Positions 7,781 through 16,410 of a stretch of DNA of 64,000 nt are shown piece by piece. Source of the stretch: Candidatus Krumholzibacteriia bacterium (GTDB lineage Bacteria; Krumholzibacteriota; Krumholzibacteriia; WVZY01; JAKEHA01); the NCBI GenBank assembly GCA_029865265.1, contig JAOUHG010000001.1, positions 29,213 through 93,212 of the forward strand. Direction: 5' to 3'. A program made the position numbers and the translations under genes. The notes beneath the pieces are model-generated. The model saw only the letters and a list, made by a program, of their open reading frames with translations. It made no database searches and was not told the origin of the DNA. How positions within the stretch are numbered: position 1 is the stretch's first letter; every line of letters starts with the position of its first letter.

Positions 7781-9730
7781 CTACTTCAGCAACACCATCT
7801 TCTTCGACTCGTTGAACTTCCCGGCCGTCAGGCGATAGAAATACACGCCCGATCCCACCGGTGTGCCCGACGAGTCGCGGCCGTCCCACGTGATGTCGTG
7901 GGCTCCGCGGTCGCGTACGTCGTCGACCAGCATGCGAACCAGCGCGCCGCTCGCGCTGTAGATCGCCAGGCCGACCCGCTCCCTCGCCGGAAGCGTGAAG
8001 CGGATGCTGGTGGTCGGGTTGAACGGGTTCGGCGAGTTCTGCGCCAGCTCGATACTCGCACCGGGCAGTCTCACTTCCGCCGTCGGCGAGAGGAACTCGC
8101 CGTCGCCGTCGATGACGCCGATCCGGTACACGTACGTCTTGCCCGCCAGCGCGGTGTTGTCGACATACAGGAAGTCGCCGTTGCGCGGCGCGTCGACAAT
8201 CGCAAGCTCCGCGAACACGTCGCGGCCGCTGTCGGCCCGATACACCGCCACGTAGTTCGCGCTGCCCAGCGTGGATGAGAACCGCGCACGGATCTCGACG
8301 CCGCTGCTGGTGGGACGAACGTTGAAGGCCGCGATGGCGACGCTCACCGGCAGGTCGCAGGTGTTCGTCCAGCCCAGGTCGTGGAAGTGCGCCAGCGTGA
8401 GGTCCACGTCGCTGGACAGGCCGCTGTTGATCGCCGGCTCCATCAACAGGTCAGGAAACGCGCTCACGTCGAAGTGTGAAATCGACGAGCCACCCTGGTA
8501 CGGGTTGGGCGCGTACAGCTTCACCCTGCCATTGGCATCCGCACCCGCCAGAACCGACGGGTCCAGCCCCAGCGTAACGTTCACCGGACCGCCCAGCAGC
8601 GCGTTCTTGAGCGCGGTGCCGTCGGCCATGGTGACGCTCACCACCGGAATGACGATGGTGGGGTCCGCACCGCCCAGTCCCGGCGGGGTGGAGCCGGCGA
8701 CGTTGTTGGCGATGACCACCGCGATGGCCCCCGCGGCCTGTGCGGCCGCGGCCTTCAGGGTGAACGCACAGGTCCCGCGGTCGATGAGCGCGATGTTGCC
8801 GGCAACCGCACCGGCATTGACCAGCGGTTCACACCCGTCGGTAACCGTACCGGTTCCGTCGTCCACCAGCACCAGGTTGCCGGTGACGTTGAACGACGAG
8901 GGGCCGAAGGAGGCGTTGCCGTACAGGATCTTCGGTGGCAGCGGCCCACCGCTGTTCACGAACATGGTGGGCGTGCCGCCCAGCACCTCGGGCGCCCGGG
9001 TGGTGACGCAGTTGCCGTTCCACACCACGTTGCCCGTGTTGACGGCGGACGCCGCGCGCTGCGCCTGGGTCATGTTGTCCCAGGTCATTCCCAGCGTGTT
9101 GTCGCGGATGTGCCGCTCGTACACGTCGGGGCGGCCGCCGGATTCGGCGCCGCTCGAGCCCACCAGCGTGCTGAAACCGAGGCCGTGACCCATCTCGTGC
9201 AGCAACACCGGCAGCAACTCCACGTCGGTGCCCTCGTTGCCGTCATAGCCGTAATACCAGCCGCGGCCGCCGAGGCAGGCGGGATCGCCGTTGAGGTTGC
9301 TGTTGAAGGTGGCATTGATGTCATACAGCGCGGGATTCAGATCGACCCCACCCAGCTTGTTCGCCAGTGCGACGTGGTACCAGGTGTTGGCGAGCGGCGC
9401 GCCCGCGAAGTCCGACCACACCTGCGACGGTCCGGCCGAACCGAGCACCGCGGATGTCGCCGTGCACGTCTGCGGGTTGAACTGCGCGCGGACGATGATG
9501 GTCACCGAACTGGGCAGCAGCCCGCCCCAGATGTCGGCCGCGTGCTGGAACGCATTCAGCCGCTGCTGGCCGACCGTGGTGCCCGGGTTGCCGCCGACCG
9601 GTGTGGCGGGGGTCGGGTCGTTGAAGCCTTCACCCGCGGTGTCGTTGTTCAGGATGGTGATGACCGCCGCATTGGCGGCGGTTACGCTCGCGAGGGTCAG
9701 GAGCAATGCGAATACGAGCAGGCGTCGCAT
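7781..9730 (-). CDS. Secreted PA-domain zinc metalloprotease with sorting domain (copy 1)
   Basis: I placed the start at the ATG at 9730, which overlaps the stop codon of the upstream gene by one base and opens a signal peptide (MRRLLVFALL...ANA). The product is 649 residues. The catalytic part contains HEMGHGLGF (H178, E179, H182), a zinc-metallopeptidase HExxHxxGF motif. A protease-associated (PA) domain follows at about 290-400 (GCEPLVN..., IALIDRGTCAF, AAGAIAVVIANN). After the peptidase region (ISHFDVSAFPDLLMEP) comes an FN3-like domain (about 480-560) that is missing in the second copy, then the NPFNP...MVLLK sorting domain. The exact peptidase family is not certain from motifs alone. 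It is translationally coupled to a 145-residue secreted protein, and the same pair recurs at 36247-38354. Confidence 0.85.
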   Translation of the reverse strand: MRRLLVFALLLTLASVTAANAAVITILNNDTAGEGFNDPTPATPVGGNPGTTVGQQRLNAFQHAADIWGGLLPSSVTIIVRAQFNPQTCTATSAVLGSAGPSQVWSDFAGAPLANTWYHVALANKLGGVDLNPALYDINATFNSNLNGDPACLGGRGWYYGYDGNEGTDVELLPVLLHEMGHGLGFSTLVGSSGAESGGRPDVYERHIRDNTLGMTWDNMTQAQRAASAVNTGNVVWNGNCVTTRAPEVLGGTPTMFVNSGGPLPPKILYGNASFGPSSFNVTGNLVLVDDGTGTVTDGCEPLVNAGAVAGNIALIDRGTCAFTLKAAAAQAAGAIAVVIANNVAGSTPPGLGGADPTIVIPVVSVTMADGTALKNALLGGPVNVTLGLDPSVLAGADANGRVKLYAPNPYQGGSSISHFDVSAFPDLLMEPAINSGLSSDVDLTLAHFHDLGWTNTCDLPVSVAIAAFNVRPTSSGVEIRARFSSTLGSANYVAVYRADSGRDVFAELAIVDAPRNGDFLYVDNTALAGKTYVYRIGVIDGDGEFLSPTAEVRLPGASIELAQNSPNPFNPTTSIRFTLPARERVGLAIYSASGALVRMLVDDVRDRGAHDITWDGRDSSGTPVGSGVYFYRLTAGKFNESKKMVLLK

Positions 9731-10167
9731 TACTTCACCTCCAGCGTCGCGGGAGCAACCGTCGTTTCCGTCAGGATGTTCTCCACGTTCTCGGCATTGT
9801 CGGCGCACACGACGGCGTTGCCGTTCTGATCGATGCGCACCACGGACACGCTCTGGAAGCGGCCCTGCAGGTCCATCGACTCGGAACCGTCGGCGTGCCG
9901 CACGATCTCCAACCCTTCGGTGTCACGGCGCAGCGCGTTCTGCGTATCGGCATCGAGCGTAAGCGGCTCGGTGGGCATGACGCCCACGGTGAGTTCGCCG
10001 GTTTCCGGGTCCAGGTACGCCATCATACTGGCCGTACCCGGCGTCTCGGTGCTCGGCTCAACCGCGACAACACTGCTGTCGGTACTGCTCCTCGGCGACA
10101 AAACCACGAGCGTCGCCACGCTCAAAACCAACACAAGGGTAATCCCTGCCCATTTGCGCTTTCTCAT
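9730..10167 (-). CDS. 145-residue exported partner of the metalloprotease (copy 1), unknown family
   Basis: The start at 10167 is chosen over longer frames because GAAAGG lies 7 bases upstream and a membrane-type N-terminus follows (MRKRKWAGITLVLVLSVATL). The mature part contains Y-L-D-P-E-T-G-E, DTQNALRRDTEGL and MDLQGRFQSVSVV motifs. The copy at 37917-38354 has exactly the same length (145 residues) and the same motifs, so this is a real family. The TAA stop shares its last base with the metalloprotease ATG. Function unknown. A protease chaperone, inhibitor or anchoring factor would fit the tight 1:1 coupling (inference). No cysteine pair or lipobox is present. Confidence 0.75.
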   Translation of the reverse strand: MRKRKWAGITLVLVLSVATLVVLSPRSSTDSSVVAVEPSTETPGTASMMAYLDPETGELTVGVMPTEPLTLDADTQNALRRDTEGLEIVRHADGSESMDLQGRFQSVSVVRIDQNGNAVVCADNAENVENILTETTVAPATLEVK

Positions 10168-10190
10168 AGGGGAGCCTTTCGGCATGAGGG

Positions 10191-10801
10191 TTAACCGGTT
10201 GCTGACGAGATAGACGGGAATTCTACCACATGGGTGTGCGCCTGTATGCCGGCAACGTGCGGATGGACCGCCGCCCACCCACGGACCTTGTGCATTGATT
10301 CACACAATGAACAGAGCGGCCATGGCTTCTGCAACACGCCCCGCAACCGTCCCAGCCACTCCGCCACCGTCTGGAGTAACACCGCCGCGCCCTGCGCGGG
10401 GTCGACCTGGCGGTCGTTCTCCGCGAACAACGCGAGGACGGGGATTGGCAACGCGCTGACCGTCTTCGCCGGATCCAAGAACGACTCCGACGTGGTGTCC
10501 GCGGGCGTGAAGTCCTCCTCGGGCGCAACGCCCGCCCACCCCAGACCGTCGCGAATAGCGGGAATGCCCTCCAGAATCTCCGCCGCGCAGAGCACGTAGT
10601 TGCCAACAAGGTAGGCGCCCTGCCAAATACTGTTCTCCATGGGACACGACCACGCAACCACGAATGCGACATCGCGCGTCCGTGCCAGCGCGACCGCCAT
10701 CACGTAGCTCGCCTGGCTGGATCCGTAGAGGCCAATTGTGTCCGGCACGATGCCGGGAGCAGCAGCAGACAACAGAGCACCGGGGAGACGGATGCGTGCA
10801 T
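10191..10801 (-). pseudogene. Broken secreted alpha/beta hydrolase (internal deletion and frameshift)
   Basis: A good ribosome site (GAAGGAAGG) and ATG at 10801 begin a lipoprotein-type signal (MHASVSPVLCCLLLLPASC), but that frame stops near 10700. A second frame, open from 10772 to 10191, then carries the C-terminal half of an alpha/beta hydrolase. It has the nucleophile-elbow segment IGLYGSSQ, a VAFVVAWSCP strand and the late-strand IPVLALFAENDRQVDP. The segments align by eye with VGMWGISQ and VAFVINHSGP in the intact homologue at 63116-64000, where about 235 residues precede the nucleophile. Here the signal peptide runs almost directly into that point in the wrong frame, so roughly 200 residues are gone. 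The last 50 residues also do not look like the family, suggesting a second lesion. Confidence 0.7.
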
Positions 10802-10893
10802 CGTCGGCCTTCCTTCTCGTATTGGAGCTGTGGCCGGCACGATTCTACTACAGAAAACCCGGCTGGCGTCAGTGAGGAGGCAGCGGAATGTGA

Positions 10894-10899
10894 TATGAT
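10894..10899 (+). promoter_or_regulatory. Candidate -10 box (TATGAT) for the response regulator gene
   Basis: TATGAT lies 35 bases before the start codon of the response regulator-HATPase gene, in a divergent intergenic region next to the broken hydrolase. The -35 region is not convincing. Confidence 0.35.
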
Positions 10900-10934
10900 T
10901 GGCTTCCAACCGCCGAGACAGGAGGCTGAAGAGC

Positions 10935-11822
10935 ATGGAGAGAATCCTCGTCGTCGACGACAGCCAGGAGGCCCGTGATCTCGCGGGGGAGTGCCTGCGG
11001 GACCACGGCATGACCCCCATTTTCGCCTGCAATGGCCGCGAGGCTATGTCCGCAATCGAGGACCATCCACCCGACGCCGTTTTGACCGACCTGCACATGC
11101 CGGAGATGGACGGCCTGGAGCTTGTCCGGCTGGTGCGGAGCCGGTTTTCAGGCCTGCCCGTGGTGCTCATGACCTCGCAGGGGAGCGAGGAAACCGCGGT
11201 CAGCGCGTTGCGTGCGGGCGCGCTCAGCTACGTTCCCAAGGCCAAGTTGCGCAACAATCTCTGCGACGCAATGGGGATGGTGATGGCCGCGGTCGAAGAG
11301 CGGCGTTTTCGCGAGCGAACCCGTTCGCTGCTGGAACACAGCGAGGCCAGCTTCCTCCTGGGCTACGAAATGGACGGTCCCAATGCGCTGATCAGCCACC
11401 TGCAGGGAAATCTCCGCCAGGTCAACTTCTGCGACGATACCGAGCTGTTTCAAATTGGCACCGCGCTGGCGGAAGCGTTGAGCAACGCCATCGACCATGG
11501 CAACCTGGAACTGGACTCCGCGATTCGCGAGCAGGGCGCGGATGTGTACGCGGAACTCCGGCAGCAGCGTGCGACGCAAGATCCCTATCGCGACCGTCGT
11601 GTGCGGGTGACGGAAACGCTCCGCCCCGACGTGGTACAGTACCGCGTGCAGGATGAGGGCAAGGGGTTCGATGTTTCCTGCGTGCCGGACCCGCTCCACC
11701 CGGATTGCCTGCTCAAGGTGAGCGGTCGCGGACTGCTGCTGCTGCGCACCTTCATGGACGACGTGACCTTCAACGCGACCGGTAGCGAAGTCACCATGAC
11801 GAGACGCCGGCGGACAACCTGA
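10935..11822 (+). CDS. Response regulator receiver fused to an RsbW-like HATPase domain
   Basis: I chose the ATG at 10935 (AGGAGG 9 bases upstream), which starts directly with the receiver domain (MERILVVDD). The 295-residue product has a receiver domain with the acidic pair D8/D9, phospho-acceptor D52 in LTDLHMPEMDG, and a conserved Y-V-P-K segment. After a linker comes a HATPase_c_2 domain of the anti-sigma kinase (RsbW/SpoIIAB) type. It has EALSNAIDHG (N box), DEGKGFD (G1) and GRGLLLLRTFMD (G2). Such proteins couple a phosphorelay input to a Ser/Thr kinase that phosphorylates a STAS antagonist or holds a sigma factor. A STAS gene lies at 17990-18361 and could be its substrate, but it is 6 kb away and the link is inferred. 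Confidence 0.85.
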   Translation: MERILVVDDSQEARDLAGECLRDHGMTPIFACNGREAMSAIEDHPPDAVLTDLHMPEMDGLELVRLVRSRFSGLPVVLMTSQGSEETAVSALRAGALSYVPKAKLRNNLCDAMGMVMAAVEERRFRERTRSLLEHSEASFLLGYEMDGPNALISHLQGNLRQVNFCDDTELFQIGTALAEALSNAIDHGNLELDSAIREQGADVYAELRQQRATQDPYRDRRVRVTETLRPDVVQYRVQDEGKGFDVSCVPDPLHPDCLLKVSGRGLLLLRTFMDDVTFNATGSEVTMTRRRRTT

Positions 11823-11830
11823 CGAATAAT

Positions 11831-13366
11831 CTAGCGAACTCGGTCGGTAATTGGTACGAAGCGATACAGGTGGAACAGGTCGTAGTAGGCGAAGCACTCG
11901 TCCGGCAGGATTTCGTAGTTCGTCCCGAAGTACTGGTTGAACACCAGGCGAAACGTGTTGACCGGTGTCATTGACGGGTGAAACACGGCCGGGTCGATCC
12001 CGGGCAGATACATTGCATTCAGTATCCGTGTCTTCTCCCGGCACTCGTCCCGGGTTGCGCTCTCCCACTTGAACTCCGCCGCTTTGGTGCCCGCCGGGTA
12101 GGGGCCCTCGTCGGACTGCACGATGATGACCGGGGGCTTGCGGGACTTCTGCAGGATCGCATCGACCAGTTCCAGAACGCGCTTGTTGGTGTACTCCAGC
12201 TGACCCACATAGTTATCCCGGGCACTGCGCGCCGCTTCGGCATCGCTGTCGACAAACCCGCCATTGCTGTCAAAGACGTACGGTTCGTGTGGTATCAAGA
12301 AGTGCCCGAACACGAACTTGGGACCCGGCGTGTCGGGCACGGCCATCAACCTGGCGAAGTTGTGGTTGACGCGTTTGTATTTCTCGGCTCGATTGTCGTC
12401 GAGCACCCGCAGCTTGCTCAGAACCGGAGCCGCCATGGTTGTTTCCAGATACATGCGTGTGAATTCAGGCAGCTGTTCCACGTTGTAATTGATATCCGCA
12501 TTGGGATTGTGGGCGGTCACATGGAAGCGCGTGCCGGCATGGATGAACAGGTAGCCCTTCGCCTTGAGGAAGCGCCAGACGCGATAGTCCTCTAGCATGA
12601 AGAACAGGGGCAGCCGGTTGACGCTGTCGTTCCCCATGAGGCTGGTGAGGCAGTCGATGTATCGCATGCTAAGCGTGGCGGAGAGTGATTGCAGCGTCAT
12701 TACGTAGTTGGAGTAGCTTTCCTGGGCAACATAGAAGCCACGGCTCGACAGGTGGTCGGTGAACGCCGAGTTGTCGTAGTCAAAGTAGTCTCTCAGGCTG
12801 CTGTTGCTGGCGTAGCGATCGAGACAGATGAAGTAGATGTCGGGTGCGGAATCGGGGATGGCGCTGGCGAAGTCCATATCATCGGAGTAGGTACAGTTTA
12901 CCGTCGTGGCCGTTCGGTTCGACGTGACTTCGAAGCGCGCAATCGTCCACAGCGGAACGACGAACAGTCCCGCGCCGACGACGATGGCGAGACGGTTCAG
13001 CGGCCGGAGGTCTGCCCTCGTTCTCAGTATCGCCAACGTGCCGGCCAGGAGTGCCAGTCCCCAGACGGTGAGCAGGACGGTTGGCTTCGCCAGGGGAATG
13101 CCGAACAGGACCCACGCGTTGATACTGGTCGACACCGGGCCGAAGGCGGTCACCAGGAACAGCCACAGGGATGTAATCAGCGCGGCTTTGTAGCGGTCCC
13201 TCGACAGGAGATAAGAAATTGCGTAGCCAAGGAGCCAGGCCAGAAGCATTGCAACGGCGGGGACCACGGCCGCCGAGGCATGCGCCTTCATGACGTTGTT
13301 GGCATAGAGAGACGCGACAGGCGCAAGGGCGAAGAGAATGGGGTGGAAGAAAGCGCTGTATCTCAA
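11831..13366 (-). CDS. Membrane-anchored sulfatase/phosphotransferase-like enzyme
   Basis: The 511-residue product has about four or five N-terminal transmembrane helices (roughly residues 5-155) followed by a large extracytoplasmic domain of the alkaline phosphatase/sulfatase superfamily. Visible motifs are PDIYFICLDRYAS (metal-binding Asp and a nucleophile-region Ser), HFLIPHEPYVF and VIIVQSDEGP. The architecture resembles LTA-synthase or phosphoethanolamine-transferase-like proteins that modify envelope polymers, but the substrate cannot be read from the sequence. The start is a TTG at 13366 with GGGGA 7 bases upstream. The stop lies 8 bases from the convergent response regulator gene. Confidence 0.75.
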   Translation of the reverse strand: MRYSAFFHPILFALAPVASLYANNVMKAHASAAVVPAVAMLLAWLLGYAISYLLSRDRYKAALITSLWLFLVTAFGPVSTSINAWVLFGIPLAKPTVLLTVWGLALLAGTLAILRTRADLRPLNRLAIVVGAGLFVVPLWTIARFEVTSNRTATTVNCTYSDDMDFASAIPDSAPDIYFICLDRYASNSSLRDYFDYDNSAFTDHLSSRGFYVAQESYSNYVMTLQSLSATLSMRYIDCLTSLMGNDSVNRLPLFFMLEDYRVWRFLKAKGYLFIHAGTRFHVTAHNPNADINYNVEQLPEFTRMYLETTMAAPVLSKLRVLDDNRAEKYKRVNHNFARLMAVPDTPGPKFVFGHFLIPHEPYVFDSNGGFVDSDAEAARSARDNYVGQLEYTNKRVLELVDAILQKSRKPPVIIVQSDEGPYPAGTKAAEFKWESATRDECREKTRILNAMYLPGIDPAVFHPSMTPVNTFRLVFNQYFGTNYEILPDECFAYYDLFHLYRFVPITDRVR

Positions 13367-13486
13367 CTGGTAATCCCCGACGTTCGGAACTTATCTCGCT
13401 GGACGCCTCAATTGTGATCCTGCCAGAGTAGGCCGCGGAAGCCACGGATACAAGTACCTTGGGACCGGGGTTTGCGGGGAAACGTG

Positions 13487-13514
13487 CGGGCCGTCCCCTT
13501 GCGGGGACGGCCCG
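13487..13514 (-). terminator. Strong hairpin downstream of the vWA gene
   Basis: A perfect 12-bp stem CGGGCCGTCCCC/GGGGACGGCCCG closes on a 4-base loop about 40 bases past the vWA stop. The minus-strand side is followed by only a short T tract, so it may stop transcription weakly or protect the mRNA end. Confidence 0.6.
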
Positions 13515-13553
13515 GTCAGCGGAAGACGGCGCGCCCAACGCCCTCCCGCGTGA

Positions 13554-15467
13554 CTACCTCACGCCGTACACCGGCGTCATGAGTGCCTGCGCCGTTTCGG
13601 CCAGGCTCACGAATTCGGCGCGGTAACCGTGTACGTCCTCGCCGCGCGCGGCGCGCGCGGTGGCGATGACCTGTTCCATGGTGGCGCTGCCCTTCTCGGG
13701 CGAGTTGCGCAGGACCATGCCAAACTCAGCCACCGCCGCCGCGAAGCGGAAGTTGTCCGAGGCGTTCGCGAAGCGCGTGTTGCGATCCTTGACCGCGACC
13801 GCGAGCAACTTGCTCTCCGAGGCAGTGGGCTCCTTGTACCTGAATGACACGGTGAGCAGTTCGTCACTGTGGCGACTGTCGTGCCGCACCGTGCGATCCG
13901 AGTACTTGAGCGGCGTGCCGTCGCGATCGTCACGATCGGCCAGTGCGATCTCGTACAGCGCCGTCACCGAGTGCCCGGCGCCGATCTCGCCGGCGTCCTT
14001 GGTGTCGTCGTCGAAGTCGCGGTCCTGCAAGAGTCGGTTCTCATAACCCACCAGCCGGTACGACGCCACGCGCGCGGGATTGAACTCCACCTGCAGCTTG
14101 ACGTCCTTGGCGATGGTGAGCAGCGTGGCGCCCATCTCGTTGATAAGGACCTTCTTGGCCTCCACGATGTTGTCGATGTAGGCGTAGTGACCGTTGCCCT
14201 TGTCGGCGATGGTCTCCATCTTGGAGTCCTTCAGGTTGCCCTCGCCAAACCCGAGCACGGTGAGAAACACGCCGCTCTTGCGCTTCTCTTCGATGAGTCG
14301 CTCCATGTCGCTGTCACTCGATGCACCCACGTTGAAGTCGCCGTCGGTGGCCAGGATGACGCGGTTGTTGCCGTCGTCGAGGAAGTTCTGCTGCGCCACC
14401 TGGTAGGCCAGCTTGATACCGGCGCCGCCCGCGGTGGAACCGCCCGCCTCGAGGCGATCGATGGCGCACAGGATCTGTTCGCGGTCGCTCCCGCTGGTGG
14501 AGGGCAGCACCAGCCCGGCCGCGCCCGCGTACACCACGATGGCCACGCGGTCCTGCGGACGCAGCTGATCCACCAGCATGCGGAACGACGACTTGAGCAG
14601 CGGCAGCTTGTTGGGCTGATTCATGGAGCCGGACACATCGATGAGAAAGACGAGATTGCTCGGTGGCAGATCCTCCACCGCGACGCGCTCGCCCTGCAGG
14701 CCGATGTGGACCAGCTTGTGTTCGGGGTTCCACGGGCACTCGGCCACCTCGGTGGTGATCGAGAAGGGATGCTTGCCGCGCGGATCGGGATAGTCGTAGT
14801 CGAAGTAGTTGACCAGTTCTTCGATGCGCACCGCGTCCACCGGCGGCAGCTGGCCGCTGGTAATGAAGCGGCGCACGTTGCCGTACGATGCGGCGTCCAC
14901 GTCAACGGAGAACGTCGAGAGTGGTTTGGCGAGTGCGGACAGCCAGCTGTTCTCAGTGATGGTGTCGTAGGACTCGAATCCCGGCGAGCGCCATGACATC
15001 GCGGGGCTCTCGCACGACATGCCCTTGACCTTGCCCACGCTCGCAGAACCCGGGACCTGCGGCATCGACGGCTGCGAGTTGCGCTGCCGCTCCAGGGCCT
15101 TCACTTCATCCTTCCGGGTTGTGCTCTCCAGCACGGCGGGGAGGTCCTGAACCGTCACCAGCCCGAAATCCAGCGTGACCGTCTGTCCGTCGTTTACGGA
15201 AATCCGTTGCAGAAGCGACGGCATACCGGTCTTTTCGGCACGAACGATGTAGACGCCCGCGGGCACGTTGCTGATGGTATACGCGCCGTCGGTGCCGGTG
15301 TGCGTGGTGAGCTGTGTGCCCACCACGACCACCGTGGCGCCCGCAACGGGCGCCTGGGTGGCGGGATCATAGACGTGTCCCGTGATGCGTCCGGTTCCTT
15401 TGGCGCTGGAGAAAACCGCGCCCAGCGTTATTGCCAGCATGATGCTGATCCAGATGATGGTCTTCAT
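13554..15467 (-). CDS. Exported von Willebrand factor A (YfbK-like) protein with N-terminal carboxypeptidase-regulatory domain
   Basis: The 637-residue product starts at an ATG with AAAGGGG upstream and a signal peptide (MKTIIWISIMLAITLGAVFSS). Residues about 25-105 form a CarboxypepD_reg beta-sandwich (GRITGHVYDP..., GAYTISNVPAGVY). A linker follows, then a YfbK-type N-terminal region (FSVDVDAASY, IEELVNYFDYDYP), a vWA domain with the MIDAS motif D277-V-S-G-S-M, and a C-terminal DUF3520-like part. YfbK-type proteins are envelope-associated and bind ligands through a metal ion; their role is unclear. It lies 121 bases downstream of the anti-sigma/ECF sigma pair on the same strand, which suggests it belongs to that regulon. 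Confidence 0.85.
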   Translation of the reverse strand: MKTIIWISIMLAITLGAVFSSAKGTGRITGHVYDPATQAPVAGATVVVVGTQLTTHTGTDGAYTISNVPAGVYIVRAEKTGMPSLLQRISVNDGQTVTLDFGLVTVQDLPAVLESTTRKDEVKALERQRNSQPSMPQVPGSASVGKVKGMSCESPAMSWRSPGFESYDTITENSWLSALAKPLSTFSVDVDAASYGNVRRFITSGQLPPVDAVRIEELVNYFDYDYPDPRGKHPFSITTEVAECPWNPEHKLVHIGLQGERVAVEDLPPSNLVFLIDVSGSMNQPNKLPLLKSSFRMLVDQLRPQDRVAIVVYAGAAGLVLPSTSGSDREQILCAIDRLEAGGSTAGGAGIKLAYQVAQQNFLDDGNNRVILATDGDFNVGASSDSDMERLIEEKRKSGVFLTVLGFGEGNLKDSKMETIADKGNGHYAYIDNIVEAKKVLINEMGATLLTIAKDVKLQVEFNPARVASYRLVGYENRLLQDRDFDDDTKDAGEIGAGHSVTALYEIALADRDDRDGTPLKYSDRTVRHDSRHSDELLTVSFRYKEPTASESKLLAVAVKDRNTRFANASDNFRFAAAVAEFGMVLRNSPEKGSATMEQVIATARAARGEDVHGYRAEFVSLAETAQALMTPVYGVR

Positions 15468-15588
15468 GGGATGCCCCTTTCTATAAGGATGAGGTCACCC
15501 ACTGACGCGGTGACTCTCGATTGCACCCCTGAGTCGCCGCGGGCGCGCGTTTGGTTTTTGGAAAAGGCGGCTTTTTGGGCGGGCGGGA

Positions 15589-16410
15589 TCAGTCCTCGTC
15601 GGCCACGCGGATGCGGATGATGCCGTCCGAGGTATAGATGAGGAGCATCCTGCCCTGGGCGTCCTGGACCACGCGCACGCTGTCGGGCGTCTCGACGGTA
15701 ACCGCCACGCCGTTCAGCACGAACGTGAAGGTGGGTGTGGAGTTCTTCTTGCCTGCAGCCTCGCGCGCGTCCGGTGCGGGCGCAGCCTGCTCCTGGAGGA
15801 CGGCCGTGGCTGCGGGGGTTTCTGCGGATTCAAGCACGTCGTCCAGCTCGTTGTCCCGCGACGCGAGCCCCTTCTCGAGCGCCGCGTTCCGGGCAGCACG
15901 GTCCGCCTCGGACTGTGCCGGTGCCGCGGGTTGCGCTGCGCGACTGCGCTTCTGCTTCGATTCCAGCGAGCCCTCCGCCAACTTCTGTTCGTCCTCGCGC
16001 GCCTCATCCTTCGATGGCGCCGCCTGTCGCGGCTGCTCCTTCGCAGGCTGGTCGGCGACAAGCGTCTTGGCGGTTGCGACCGGTTCAGCCGCTTCCTCTT
16101 CGGGCAGCGTCGCGGCCGGCTGATTCAAACGCCCCGGTTCGTCCGGCTTCACCCGTTCGAACGCAGGGGGCGCCTGCCCGTCGCCGCCCCGGTGCAATCC
16201 AACGGAATAGGCGCCGATCACCAGCGCCACGCACGCGGCCAGCAGCCCCGCAATACGCGTCTGGGTGAGCACAATGGCCGGGCGCCGCTTCTCCAGGAAG
16301 CCGTGCTCGCGCATGGCGCCCACCACGCGCTCCTCCAGCCCGGCGGGTATGCGCTCGCGGGGAAGGCTGTCCAGTGCCTTGCGTTCTTCTGGCGTCAGTT
16401 CGTCGCTCAT
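15589..16410 (-). CDS. Single-pass anti-sigma factor-like membrane protein
   Basis: I chose the ATG at 16410, which overlaps the sigma factor stop as ATGA. The longer frame upstream only reads through the sigma gene in another frame. The 273-residue product has a short cytosolic N-terminus (MSDELTPEERKALDSL...), one transmembrane helix at about residues 47-67 (IAGLLAACVALVIGAYSVG), and a long Ala/Glu/Lys/Pro-rich low-complexity periplasmic region. It ends in a small beta domain (TFTFVLNGVAV..., DGIIRIRVADED). Position and topology are those of an ECF-sigma anti-sigma factor. The N-terminus lacks an obvious HxxxCxxC zinc motif, so it is not a classical ZAS type. Confidence 0.75.
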   Translation of the reverse strand: MSDELTPEERKALDSLPRERIPAGLEERVVGAMREHGFLEKRRPAIVLTQTRIAGLLAACVALVIGAYSVGLHRGGDGQAPPAFERVKPDEPGRLNQPAATLPEEEAAEPVATAKTLVADQPAKEQPRQAAPSKDEAREDEQKLAEGSLESKQKRSRAAQPAAPAQSEADRAARNAALEKGLASRDNELDDVLESAETPAATAVLQEQAAPAPDAREAAGKKNSTPTFTFVLNGVAVTVETPDSVRVVQDAQGRMLLIYTSDGIIRIRVADED

